Below, one piece after another: positions 10,501-20,281 of a DNA stretch of 64,000 bases. Numbering within the stretch: position 1 is the stretch's first letter; the number at the start of each line of letters is the position of its first letter. The notes beneath the pieces are model-generated. The model ran no database searches, was not told the DNA's origin, and saw only the letters and a program-made list of their open reading frames with translations. The stretch comes from Cladophialophora immunda (Eukaryota > Ascomycota > Eurotiomycetes > Chaetothyriales > Herpotrichiellaceae). The DNA lies in assembly GCF_000835495.1 (NCBI RefSeq), contig NW_015622543.1, forward strand, positions 4,886,619 to 4,950,618, in the 5' to 3' direction. A program made the translations under genes and the position numbers.

Positions 10501-11625
10501 CGCCCAGGTCTTCGGAAGTCGATTCAAGCCTTCAATCGCGACATCTTCAAACTCGTCCTGATCCGAGTCAGCACTGAAATCCACGTCAGATTTTCCCTCA
10601 TCTTCTAGGTCGATTGCATTCTCCTTCTCGGCGCCTTGCCTATTTGACACCACACCCAAAGCCCATCCCCCCTCTACCCCTTCATTCTTCACCAAAATAT
10701 ACTCTTTGCCTTTTTCACCAGCAATCCTGCCACCACCCTCTCTCAGGAAATCTCCTTCCACCATACCATTCAAGTGCATGAGTCTTTGCGTCAATTCATT
10801 TCGCTCCTTGACCCTCTCGATCTGGAACTTTGAGAACGCCATACGATCGGGAAACATGCCATCGAGTTGTTCCTTCGAGTAGCCCATCCTCAATCTCGAC
10901 CTCAGCCTGGCGGCATTCAAGATGTTATACCGATCCCCAGCGGGCAGTGACAGAAAGAAGGGGCTCTCGAAGTCGATCTTGCTGAAATCGTAGAGATTGA
11001 TATCCTCGCCTGAATGAAACTGCCGCGCATACTCCTCCAATTCGGCTTGAGACATGATTCTCGGATCGTTGGGCGCGCCCATCTCCTCGATGCTTACGTC
11101 CAGGTCGGGTAAATGGTATTGGTCCTTCTTCCTGAACTTTTCGCCTCGTCCAGCTGTGCGTTCTTGCTTGGACATGCCCAGCTCTTCGGCATACACCAGC
11201 TCTTGGTCCGGAGGCAAGGCCTCTTCGGGTGTCCTCTCTCGCTCGGTTCTTCGCCTCTTTTCTTCCTCCTCGGCGGCCCTCGCAACCTGCACGGCAAGCA
11301 GCTTCCCCGCCGTCCGCGCCGCATCTTCTCGTCTGCCTTCCCGTCTTCTCTTTCTCTTCCGAATCGTCTCTCTCTTCAAAACCGGCGCCCCGCCATCAAA
11401 GACAAACACGGGCTTGATCCCAAAGTAGAGCAGTTTACATATGCGCCGGAAGAAGCCGACGACGTGGCTGTTGCGTAGGGCGTTGCCCTCCTTGTCTCGG
11501 ACTGCTTTGAGGAATTGGTAGATCCAGATGGATGCGTCGACGGCGAGGCGTTTGCGGTTGAGGGATGCGAGTTGGGTTGGACGGGCAGTGGGGGCAACCA
11601 CAGTCCACAGTCCAGTGACACCCAT
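7540..11625 (-). CDS. RAD2: RAD2/XPG structure-specific endonuclease
   Basis: Intronless, 1361 residues. Makes the 3' incision in nucleotide-excision repair, with TFIIH, in the nucleus. The N-nuclease domain starts at residue 1 (MGVTGLWTVVAPTARP; VFVFDGGAPVLKRETIRKR with the catalytic Asp). The I-nuclease domain is at about 960-1090 (EAEAQCAELVRLGLVDGIV from E967, TDDSDIFLFGG) followed by the helix-hairpin LLGSDYTEGIPGVGPVTALE. Between them lies the ~800-residue acidic spacer that distinguishes Rad2/XPG from FEN1 and EXO1. Residues 1172-1179 (QSNITRFF) form a canonical PCNA-interacting box just after the I domain, where XPG also has one. The C-terminal tail is Lys/Arg-rich with nuclear-localisation potential. 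Same strand as CAC2 upstream. Confidence 0.96.
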   Translation of the reverse strand: MGVTGLWTVVAPTARPTQLASLNRKRLAVDASIWIYQFLKAVRDKEGNALRNSHVVGFFRRICKLLYFGIKPVFVFDGGAPVLKRETIRKRKRRREGRREDAARTAGKLLAVQVARAAEEEEKRRRTERERTPEEALPPDQELVYAEELGMSKQERTAGRGEKFRKKDQYHLPDLDVSIEEMGAPNDPRIMSQAELEEYARQFHSGEDINLYDFSKIDFESPFFLSLPAGDRYNILNAARLRSRLRMGYSKEQLDGMFPDRMAFSKFQIERVKERNELTQRLMHLNGMVEGDFLREGGGRIAGEKGKEYILVKNEGVEGGWALGVVSNRQGAEKENAIDLEDEGKSDVDFSADSDQDEFEDVAIEGLNRLPKTWARKRKAGVDYDMSYEEVAEEIARKRKAVYEARKAASNAKDAAPKAPRRVPLVQDTDMVTTDESLFVPEDKAEGDDDDDLFEDVLPLDPEPEENDEDLQRAIAMSLEQPTDDDRRGGGWVAEAAPELAMEESAEEDGFDLQSALAESRRTKLKPTPSVRERSPTSSKVTTTATSKFDGPLPFESLNLGQSLLGKKKSKKVEEDLSGGFDRDLGDEAFRKERPPQPMPEWFNATPNIKDMKSRIGTVDDSDVVHGEEDAVRWDAIRRHDIKVVIDLEAEDERGRSQHPVDLEEENVEDEVQLLTQPSQEAVDELNPPSQPEPPEVQEVEDPEKRKRDEEREKRYEIARQIAAENQPKEEPSPTIGEIAEEIQARPPPPSSVPQHKPEAVPEKVAVEESDFEEVEWSESDNEQPVQPISPGSLGTVEEESPQPRRGTAIAAQDEDEGEEFEDVDMEPAVTLEQAPPPTGAFHDYPAVEGLPGLSDQPVAESSITEIPDVGPAEEEDFDYLSASEEELMRQLAEEAEEHTRFTSALNNAQGPTAEQAMRDFDAELKALRSQQKRDRRDADEVTQTMIQECQALLRLFGLPYITAPMEAEAQCAELVRLGLVDGIVTDDSDIFLFGGTRIYKNMFNAAKYVECYLSSDLEKEFLLDRRRLIRFAHLLGSDYTEGIPGVGPVTALEILTEFGDLEEFKAWCERVQLGRPQDLENQLTTPFRRKFRKTVQKRLFLPTGFPDLRVDEAYLNPEVDSNSEPFQWGVPDLDKLRGFLMATIGWTQERTDEVLVPVIRDLNRREVEGTQSNITRFFSGAVGVGGRGINGNPGTRGKALAVGGEGIGQAQAQAEAMAPRNRTGKESGRMRNAYKRLRGEAEKRRKRREDEADEDDDQMENDDEIEVLEGLGEIQGIEGLEGQPGTSTNAVSTPTLSVADVDDDRDDDGEFAGDEAPPKRASSSKSRSKAKAKAKSQDSTTKPRPKLTKKGGRERTGGDD

Positions 11626-12469
11626 GGTAAATCGCTGAGGTCAAAGAACTGTGCGTTGGCGACTCTGCGCTGATGCTCAGCCGTTTGGACGGATTTGAAG
11701 GGGAAGTCTGTTTGCGGCCATTGCTACAATGCCGTGGCAGCAGATGTGATATCGGGACATAGCGCAGGTAAAATGACGACTTACATTATTAGGTAGGCAC
11801 CCTCGCTGCGGTGCCTCAGTCACGCGACAGTGACGCGAACTCACATGCCTAGCCCCTACCATACAGTACAAATCTATCAAACTGGAAACTATGCAGACTG
11901 ACAGCATCTACCGACCTTCCCTTTCTATAGGATTCAAAGAGCACGCAGATATGGCTGACTGCAATATCAGGCGGTCATCCGAACGATCTTTATGCCGATC
12001 ATTCATCGCCTGAGATATACTGTACTGTAGTAAATATATGCCTACTAGGTAGCGTCCGCAAAACTCAGTCGGAATAGTAGTAGTCATAGTCCCAACTGCT
12101 GACGATGTCCCTGCAGCTTGTCGGTCCGTCGTCATCGTAGTCCCCTCTGACAAGGTTGGCCTGCTTGAGATTGCAACCAAAGGGGATTTTGTGGTCGTTT
12201 GATAAAGTGCGCAATTGCACGGAGTGACGAGGCTTCGCGTATGACGGCGCTGCTAAAATCTTAAGCTCGATCATATTTTGCTACATTCTGCCGCCATCGA
12301 GGCCCATTCTACCAAATTTCCGCCCTTTGCAGCGAAAAGGCCGCTTCCCAGCGATACGTATTTGACTCCGTGCTAGCCCAGTAGAGGCTTGGAAGTCAGC
12401 CCCTTGAGATAAAGATCGACAAAAGCCCTGTCACAAAAGAAATAAGAGCAATCGAAACCAGATAACAAT
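11626..12469. promoter_or_regulatory. RAD2 upstream region, 844 bp
   Basis: Sits between the CAC2 stop and the RAD2 start, both on the minus strand, so it contains the CAC2 3' end and the RAD2 promoter. A 69-codon minus frame (12065-12274) ending in Tyr/Asp repeats is present but unsupported. No clear regulatory site was identified. Confidence 0.4.
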
Positions 12470-14919
12470 TTAGTTACCCTCCTCCTTAGCATTCTCGGTC
12501 GAGCCTGAAGGACCAACAAGCGTGGGAGCAATCCTCCGTCTCTTCGACTTGCTTTCCTCCTTTTCGCTTTCACTTGTTGCCCCATCTCTCTTGCCCAAGA
12601 CGGAACCACTAATGGAGCTTGTAGCAGAATGTTGCCCGCCGTGGACACTTGCAGGAGTCTGAGGTGGCGTTGTCATGGGTGGAATGGCCACCGGAGGCCC
12701 GGAATTAGAGGCTGTCACCAGGGGCACATGCCCCAAAGTAGGAGTAGCATTGTTTGGAAGGCCTGAAGTTTGAATCGACGTCATTGTAGCTATCGATGAC
12801 TGCGAATTGGATCTTGTCGGACTTCCGGGACGAAGAATAAATGGTGCTGGAGAAGGCTGCGATGGTGGTACAGGAACAGGAGATGCTTTTGTCAGTGAAG
12901 GAGACGCCGTAGCAGTAGGCGTGGGAACAGGTGTTGAATTCGCAGAAGAAGTTGGTAAAGGTATCGATGTTGTAACAACCGGATGGCTGTATGTTGGATG
13001 GGGGCCTGTGTAAACCTGCCCCAATTCACCCGGTGCGAACGCCAAAGTCGAGCAAAAGCCGTCCGTAGAGGACATCAGGAGGGTAAGGCCATCATTTGAC
13101 CTGCGTCAACTTGTCAGCAGCATTCTTGGAACAGACCGTTTCAAAATTTACCAGGTCAAGTCTGAAAACGTAGCGTAGTGGAGGTTGCTAACAACGCAAA
13201 TAGGTGTCGTTTGTTGAGTGTCGTAGACAAACACTGCATCCTGCGTCGCCACAGCGTAGATCATTCGATACGGGAGGGAGAAGGCTGGTGTCGGTGCAGG
13301 GCTGGCAGGCTCTCCGTCGAGCGATGGTTTCGGTGAAGGAGCGGACATTGAATCAGGACCAGGAGTAGTGGCCGACAAAGGTGGAGGCTCCATAACCATT
13401 GATGGATTCTGTGGGACTATAGGATCTGGTAGGAGCGGTATCTCCTCGCTCGCCGACGAGGTGTCGATCGTGATGTGGTTTGTCGGTTTTGGGGTGGACC
13501 GCAAGGTATAGAGGATAGGAGAGCACTTGACCGCCACGGAGGGCTTCTTGTGCCCTGGAAGGTGCGCCACTGGAGGCTTGTTGAAGCCAGCTCTGGTGTA
13601 GATGTAGACCGTGTTTGTCACGTCGTCCATGGTCTTCATTGGATCAGACGCCGTTGGGAAACTGGTCTTGTAGTGTCCCGCAGGTGTAAACAACAGGCTG
13701 CCGTCCGGTGAGAACGTGAGACGACGGAAGAAAGAGGTCATGGTTTCGTTGTGGTACAGATTCGTGTTCTTGACGGCAAGACCCATGGCTGCATTCAGAC
13801 TCGGGGACGAAATTTCTGGTCTCACAGCTGGCAGCGGTAACGAAGGTGCTGGCGAAGCAGATCTTCGGAATGAAGGTGACGAGCCAAATGATGACCGCCG
13901 GCTTGAGGTTAGAAGGGGAGGATCCATAGGGAGAGGTGTGGTCAGAGGGGTTCCTGGATTTGAGGGCGCAGGGGAAGCAATGGCCAAGTTGTTGGCACTT
14001 GAGTTCGATGCACGGTGCGTTAACTCTGCCGGTGCTGGGCTGTTGGACGATATTCGCCTACCGGGCAGATCCATCTTGTTGAACTTTCCGTGAGTGGAAA
14101 GTGTGGGCGTGCCATCTTTGAGCTTGAGAGCATAGATGTGAACCGAACGATCCGATGACTGGGTTGCAACAAACTCATTGAGAGGGTCCCAAGCCACACC
14201 TTGCACGAAATGGCTGTGTTCTGCTATTTGGCGGATCATGGTCCCTAAAGCAAAATTAGCCGTGCCATGTTCGGGAGGTGGCCATTTCAACATACCGGTA
14301 TGTGCGTTAAAGATCCTCGCAGTGTTGTCAACTCCCCCTGTGATGAAATATTGACCATCTGGAGACCAGGCCAGATCATAGATTTCTGCTCCGGTAGACG
14401 TTCTGCACATGTGTTTGATCCTCCATGTTTCCTTATCATCGGCATGTTCATCGGTCATGGTGGCCATGGAAGATTCGGAGGGTACCCAGAGAAGGACGTT
14501 GCCATCGTCCCCGGCCGAGGCAAGCATTTCACCTACGTTCCCGTCAGCATGCAGTACTCAGACCGGCGTTGGGAGACAAACCTTTGGGGCAAAATCGGAC
14601 GACATTGACGGGTTGAGTGTGTCTGGTGAGGGTTGATAGATATGTGACTTTTCTCTCCTCGCCCTGAGCTTCAACGCTCCATAACTATTTTCACCCACAT
14701 CAGCAACCTGAACCGAAGAAACCAACGAAAGGGGAGGAATTTTATACCCGGACATTGTTATCACTATTCCCCGTTAGCCAAAAATGCCGGATACTGTTGC
14801 ATTGAGAGAACTCACTTTCCAGCCGTAGCTAGCCTCCCTTTACCATGAGGATCGAAGTGGACCGAATAGATGGGCTGGCTCTCTTGGTGCCACTGAATGA
14901 GAAGCGGTCCGGCTTTCAT
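12470..14919 (-). CDS. CAC2: Chromatin assembly factor 1 subunit B (p60/Cac2)
   Basis: WD40 subunit of CAF-1, the histone H3-H4 chaperone acting with PCNA behind replication and repair forks. Predicted exons: 14919-14816, 14763-14748, 14684-14582, 14532-14296, 14244-13152, 13100-12470, giving 727 residues in one frame. Introns are 49-63 nt. WD blocks include IYSVHFDPHGKGRLATAG, NDNNVR/LWSVE, VNVVRFCPKGEMLASAGDDG, IYDLAWSPDGQYFITGGVDN and VQGVAWDPLNEFVATQSSDR. The propeller is split by a Ser/Pro-rich insert (about 190-260) and followed by a Ser/Thr/Pro tail ending in the nuclear-signal-like KSKRRRI. Two oddities are the 16-nt second exon and a 51-nt intron (14295-14245) without a stop in frame, which would add 17 residues if retained. 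Confidence 0.93.
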
Positions 14920-16114
14920 GACGGCATTGGAGAGTGGCCTCAAAGGCCGCTTTATGGAGGATCAAAATGGCAGATTGAAGTTGTGGAAATCGGAGTCGTA
15001 GAACATGCACCGGCTCTCGTTGCCGCTGGTGTAGAAGTAAGATGCGGTGGGTGGACGGCAGGCGGCAGAGGAGCTTTCGTTTGCCTTCCGTGAAGCGGAG
15101 ATGGACAACGGGCACGCGGCAGAGGGAGCTTGCTGAGTCAAAGCATGCAGTCAAGCGGACCAGAGTACTCTGCTCCCATCACTGAGTATCGGAACAGAGG
15201 TTGAAACAAGGGCTATTGGTAGTCTGAGCAGCAACGGCGCAGTTCAACTACTAGTCGTACAGACAAAGACGGGCGGCATGCCTCGTTGTGGAGGGTTGCC
15301 AATGTGCTCCGCAGCCAGATTGGAATTGGGCGGCTCGCCAGGTGGAGAAAAGGACCAGCCCTGATCTTCCAACGCTACTGGCACTTCACAGGCACCTCAC
15401 AGCTGCTCAACCCTCCCACACAAAACCTGGACCTGGAAACTTTGACGCGCTCGTGCCTCTATCAACCACGTCCTGCGGCCTGGCGCGTCTGACCACATCA
15501 ACCCGCCCATTTCGACCCTGGGGCCAATCCTGCAGCGACGACCATCCTTTTCAATGTGAAACAATTCATTTCTGGTGGGATTGGTGAAATTCTATTGCGT
15601 TTCCCCCGTAGCATTAGGTCATCACTCGACATAGACTTCTTGCTCCTAGAGCTCCAAATAATACCATGTGCCAGCTGCCTGTCTTTCGCTGGGTCCATGC
15701 CCTCCAGTTGATTCGGCCCTCCAGGCCGCAATAGTACATTCCCAGCAAGACTGCAAAATCTCTGCTCCGTTACTTCGACTCGACTAGCGTCGATCGAAAT
15801 CCAAATTGCTGTGCGAAAACCGATTCGCTTTTCCGAAGACGTAGCTTCCTAAAGCTGTCTGTGTCTCTGTGCGTTGGAATAACCCGGCTGCGCCAACCGA
15901 CGCCTATTGAACTAGAATCAATCGAAATGGCACGGAGGCCATGACGGCAAGGTCTGGGAGATCTTGCACCCAACCAGGATCCGGTCATATACTTGGTCCG
16001 TGGCCCATTGTCTGGATAGAAACGAATGGCAGGATCGACGTTGCCGGAAATAAAGGGTGTAACGAACGCAGGAATGATTGGAATTGCTTTCCTTCTTTTG
16101 GTTTCGCGGTCTCT
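14920..16114. promoter_or_regulatory. CAC2 upstream region / PPZ 3' flank, 1.2 kb
   Basis: Holds the PPZ 3' UTR and the CAC2 promoter (both genes on the minus strand). Several small frames on both strands look random. No RNA gene or repeat recognised. Confidence 0.4.
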
Positions 16115-17877
16115 TTAAAAACTCTGGGCGGACACTTGTGCCGGCTGCAAGACCCATTAGCTTTGGAATCACAGGTTTGAAAAAGATTGGACCACGCACC
16201 GGACTGTTGAGCATATTCTGGCGAGCATTTCTGCCCTTCTTGATATGACTCTTCAGAGCACTCGAATCCAACGGCTTCAGCAACTCAAAACTGCACAGCA
16301 GATTGCTGGACACCGACATCACGGCCCCCCAGTTGTCAAACTCTCCGCAGTACTTTGAAAAGGGTTAGCGACGTTTTCTCCATACGATGGATTGATACAC
16401 TTACGTTGGGCGCAGAGAAGACTGTGACAAGCAAGCGGTCGTTGAAGAACTCATATCCGTCTTCGACGACCATGTGAGCTCGGCAGACCAGGTCGAAATC
16501 GTGGCGAGCCAGAAAGTCGACGATCACCTTTTTACCAAAGCAATAACTGACTCCTCGTTCGTTTGACTCCCAATCTTGATCCATGTCCGCTGGATCACTC
16601 CACAACAGATCATTCAACAGCCCATAATCAGGAACGTCTGTCGGTCGCGCAATCTGTCGGATATCGTCCATGTGGGAAAGAGACGGTGACAGACCGCCAT
16701 GGACACAGAAGATTTTATCCGCCACAATCGCAGCAATCGGCAGGCAATTGAAGGTGTCGATGAATGTCTTCCAGATCTTGATGTTGCACCTTCGTTTGCA
16801 TTCGTCGTAAAACCCATAAACGCGAGTGACATTAGCACACTCGTGATTACCGCGAAGGATGAAGAAGTTTTCCGGATATTTCAGCTTGTAGCAAAACAAG
16901 AGTAGAATTGTCTCGAGAGACTGTTTTCCCCGATCGACATAGTCGCCCAGGAAAAGATAGTTCGCATTCGGAGGGAATCCGCACATTTCAAAAAGTCGGA
17001 TCAGATCGTTGTACTGACCATGAATGTCACCCACAATTTTGACCGGTGCCGTGAGCTCTAGCAGTGCTGGTTGAGATAGTAGCACTTCTCGCACGGCGGT
17101 GCAGATTGCCGTAATCTCGGCGTTCTTAAGGCAGACAGCCTTCGTCACCTTGGTAGTGTACCCAGCATCTAGGAGGCGAGAAATCATGTCGTCCAAATCC
17201 ATGTCATTCACTTCGCTCATGCCCATACCACCTCCTGGAGAAGCACCTGGCAACTCTGCCAGTTTGGCCCGCAATGAGGCCTTGGTCTCCGGAGCTCGAG
17301 GGTTAATCTGATTTTCACGCTTGACCAAGATGGAATCACCGGCCTTTTGTGTAGATGAGTGGACGTGCGCCTGATGAGGAGCTTCCTCAGACACTGCGCC
17401 TACCTCACCGGTCCTCTGAGCACGATCCACCGACTTGTGACCTTTACCCACGGATTTGGACTGAGTCGGTGACGGTGGTCGCGCGGGTGTGCTGGCACCT
17501 GGTGACGGAGCTTCGTCGTCGTCATTGGGCGATACGGGAGATTCTACAAGGGGATTGTTTGTGATCTTCTCTCTGGGTACTCGAGAAGAGCCCGAGCGGC
17601 CACTGGCAATCGAACTGGCGTCGGCCTTGTCGTTGTTGGGGCCTTCTGACCCCGCAAGGGTTGAGCCCGAGGCTCTGGGGCTGTCGTTGGCCTTGTCATC
17701 TCCCGAGCTCTTTATTTTGCTTCGAATGGATGACCGAATGGACCTAGAGGAACTCTCCCTCGTATCGGACTTGGATATCGAGGGATACTGTTGTAGAGTA
17801 TCCGGAAGATTGGAGGAAGAGCCGCTCTTTAGTGGGGTTCTGGTACCATCGCTGCTCTTTGACTGTTGTTGGCCCAT
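16115..17877 (-). CDS. PPZ1: Serine/threonine protein phosphatase PPZ (PP1-like)
   Basis: Fungus-specific PP1-related phosphatase linked in yeast to cation homeostasis and cell integrity. Exons 17877-16405, 16352-16200 and 16144-16115 (introns 52 and 55 nt) give 551 residues. The last exon is only 30 nt and encodes [13 protein letters not shown], completing a C-terminus [12 protein letters not shown]. The catalytic core (about 220-535) has all metal-binding motifs: [32 protein letters not shown], and SAPNYCGEFDN formed across the first junction. The N-terminal ~220 residues are the low-complexity Ser/Pro/Arg extension typical of PPZ, and the first residues MGQQQSKSS fit an N-myristoylation signal (Gly2, Ser6, Lys7), predicting membrane attachment. 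Reading on without splicing replaces the conserved C-terminus with a non-homologous tail. Confidence 0.95.
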
Positions 17878-19272
17878 TGAATTCTCGGCCTAGCAAAGGT
17901 ATGGCAGGTCGCAGAAAAGAGGTCGGGGAGGGAAACGAGCGGGTCAAGGAGGTTTGAGGAGTGAGATAAGCAGCCGCTTTGAGGAATGCGTTTTGGCGAC
18001 TTTATTCAAGGGCACTCTGGAAGGAGCACACTGGAAGTATGCTCAGACGAAATCCACCTTCTAATATTGGGGCGCAATGTCGCTGGGTTGACCGGCTTCG
18101 AGCGATGGACTTGGAGGCAGAGGTGACAAGCAGTGACTGTGCATGAAGGTGTCGCTAGTGGGATGAAGTTCCTTCGTCTCGCCTGCAGCAGAGAGAAGGC
18201 CAGAAGTCAGCAAAATCGTCCAGCACCAGCTTCAAGGTCAAGCAAGCTAGACGAGAGGGCTTCTTTGTAGGGATGGAAATGTCGCATGGGGCCTTGATGG
18301 TGAAACACGTTGCGTCACCGTGCGGAAGGGCTGGATAGGAACTGACCTGCGGGAAAGGTAGTGGCTGCGGACGGACTTGGTCAACAGAATCAGAGCAAGT
18401 AGCACGTAGATTGTAAATCTAAGGGATGGGGGCGGTGGGAAGCTGAGGACAGCGGTCTAGGGTTGATAAATAAAATGGATGTTAGATTTCGTGGAGGGAG
18501 CAACATGAAGGCCCGAAAGTGCAGGCAGGGCACCGCAGGGTTTCGTACACGGTCTAGTTTCGCGGCGCCAGGCGGCTGCCTCGTCTGGTTGGCCACCTGT
18601 TCGGCCATATCGGCTTCGTGGCCCAGAACATTCGAACTCTGGAGCCTTAGTGATCATTGCCTAAACCCCTAACTCCTGGTCACCACGCCTAACTTGGGCC
18701 GCAGGGGAGCCAGATGAGGTCACTCTCTGTACTACCTATTATTTTGGGGGTGCTACAAATCACTGCGATTGTCTCGGGGCCGAGCGCTTGCAAGTACATG
18801 AAGGAATAATGATAATAGTAAGCCCAAGCAGTCCCAACGTGGAGGGAGCGCACCTTGGCGCAGATCCAGACTAGAGTTTGCTCTTGTTTGTCCATGGCTG
18901 ACGCTTTCTCTGGAGCTGATTCGCCTTAATCGCGGCATCCATTACATTGAGTTCCTTGATTCCTTCCTGCCTTGAGCGCTGCGTGAGCCAGCCTGCCCTA
19001 CGGTCAATTATGACAGGAGGGCAAAAGTGCGGTGTGCGTCTTCACATGCCTCTGCGAACTGTGCTCGTAGGAAGGCCAGGGATTGTGCGTCCGCAAGGTG
19101 TTTGGCCATAGCTTGGCTCAGAAGGCTTGCCGTCAGGTAGGCAGCTTTGCTTTAGGAGAGGTTCCTCCTGTCTTCAACAATGCGAATGTAGTTTGCTCGA
19201 AGTTTTCCGTAGTTCGTGTGACAGCTTGAGGAAGGGATCTTTCCAAGGATCAACTTTGCAGTTCCCACCTCT
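17878..19272. promoter_or_regulatory. PPZ upstream region / NAA38 3' flank, 1.4 kb
   Basis: Both neighbours are on the minus strand. No frame shows family motifs. It probably holds a long PPZ 5' leader and promoter. No tRNA recognised; a TTCGAAT-like motif near 18640 lacks a 5-bp T stem with a 7-nt loop. Confidence 0.4.
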
Positions 19273-19614
19273 TCATGTTCGCGTCCGAATCGACAAGGAC
19301 TGGCTGCTGGGCCACTCCCTCTTCTCCTCGACTTCCATCTTTGCAATCTGCTTGCCTGGAATGACAATAAGGCCCACGAATCGCGATGTCATGTCCACTC
19401 TGCTGGCCTGTCCGGTAGCCTTCAATTTGTCGAGCGCGGCTTTTTCAGCTGCTTTGGACGGCATTCTGTACTCAAATGAGTTTGAGAGAATGATATTGCT
19501 GTCATTATCGGTACATCGAAATATTCCCGAAAATAGTCGCCCGTCTAGAACAGTGACATTGAACGTCTTTCCGAGCAAGGATTCGAGGAACTGTGTAGCC
19601 TCAGCCTCTTCCAT
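19273..19614 (-). CDS. NAA38: NatC N-terminal acetyltransferase auxiliary subunit, LSM domain (Naa38/LSMD1-like)
   Basis: 113-residue single-exon protein. The Sm1 motif is at about residues 14-45 (GKTFNVTVLDGRLFSGIFRC then TDNDSNIILSNSFEY), followed by a short charged insert and the Sm2-like strand SRFVGLIVIPGKQIAKMEVE. The insert between the two motifs and the GLIVIPG form distinguish LSMD1/Naa38 from spliceosomal Sm/LSm proteins. Known of the family: the small third subunit of NatC (with Naa30 and Naa35), acetylating Met-hydrophobic N-termini at the ribosome; the yeast equivalent is Mak31. A canonical LSm protein is the alternative, but the GK..VT.LDGR.F.G and VPG pattern favours Naa38. Confidence 0.82.
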   Translation of the reverse strand: MEEAEATQFLESLLGKTFNVTVLDGRLFSGIFRCTDNDSNIILSNSFEYRMPSKAAEKAALDKLKATGQASRVDMTSRFVGLIVIPGKQIAKMEVEEKREWPSSQSLSIRTRT

Positions 19615-20281
19615 GTTGGAGAAACAGAGCTTGCTTGGAAGGGCCCAAAGCCGCCTTCTGGTAGCTTGTTATGCGGTGTACCACCTTTGCGCGTGAACTG
19701 AGGCGAGAAGGAAACATTGAAACGGCACAATCCCGGAGAAATGTTGAGAGAGACTCAGCCTTGCAGCCGGGCTTGGCAACGAGGCGCAAAAAGCAGAAAG
19801 CTTTCCGTGCCAGTCAACAGTCTCGCAGCTATTACACACTTGTTTCCTGGATTCGGACATGCACACCGTGGACCTGCTCTTCTGCTAGTAAACAAGTGAT
19901 GTAGTTGAAACCCCTATGTATCTAGCTAGGTAGGTAACCGTCAATCTCTTCTATGATCCCAAGGTGAGTGCAGAAATGATTACGTGCCCACCAATTCCAG
20001 CCTCATCTTCTTCTCACCTCCAGGACAGCGACTCGGAACTCATTATCTATTTGTTTTACTTCACTTCTTCCACTATCTTCACTACACACTCATCATCTCT
20101 TCCTGAACTTTCTCGATTTGATCTCCACTGTCCAATATTCCTCGCCAATTGTCTTCTCCGTGAACCTTGGGATGTCAAATATCTATTCGCGGATTCGTCT
20201 ATCATCGGCAAAGGAAGAAAGACTCTCCACCTTCAACCGGGCGATAGTATAGGTGCAAAGTCCAAGAACAGATCAGATACC
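19615..20281. promoter_or_regulatory. Divergent promoter, NAA38 / DUF7587 gene
   Basis: 667 bp between divergent starts. The plus frame is open back to 19964 with an in-frame ATG at 19976, so part of this could encode a longer N-terminus of the DUF7587 protein. Its translation is unusual (Ser/Leu/Phe-rich) and looks more like leader sequence. Confidence 0.4.

Noticed and set aside
12065..12274. 69-codon minus ORF ending in a Tyr/Asp-rich tail in the RAD2 promoter
   Set aside because: Has an ATG and a plausible end, but is too short, has no family and no promoter evidence; left unannotated.
18620..18665. TTCGAAT-containing hairpin resembling a tRNA T arm (minus strand)
   Set aside because: The inverted repeat gives a loop of about 10 nt instead of 7, and no D arm or acceptor stem is present.
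19964..20281. N-terminal extension of the DUF7587 protein
   Set aside because: Opens from GTG with an ATG at 19976, but the translated segment is Ser/Phe/Leu-rich and leader-like; the start at 20282 was kept as the conservative choice.
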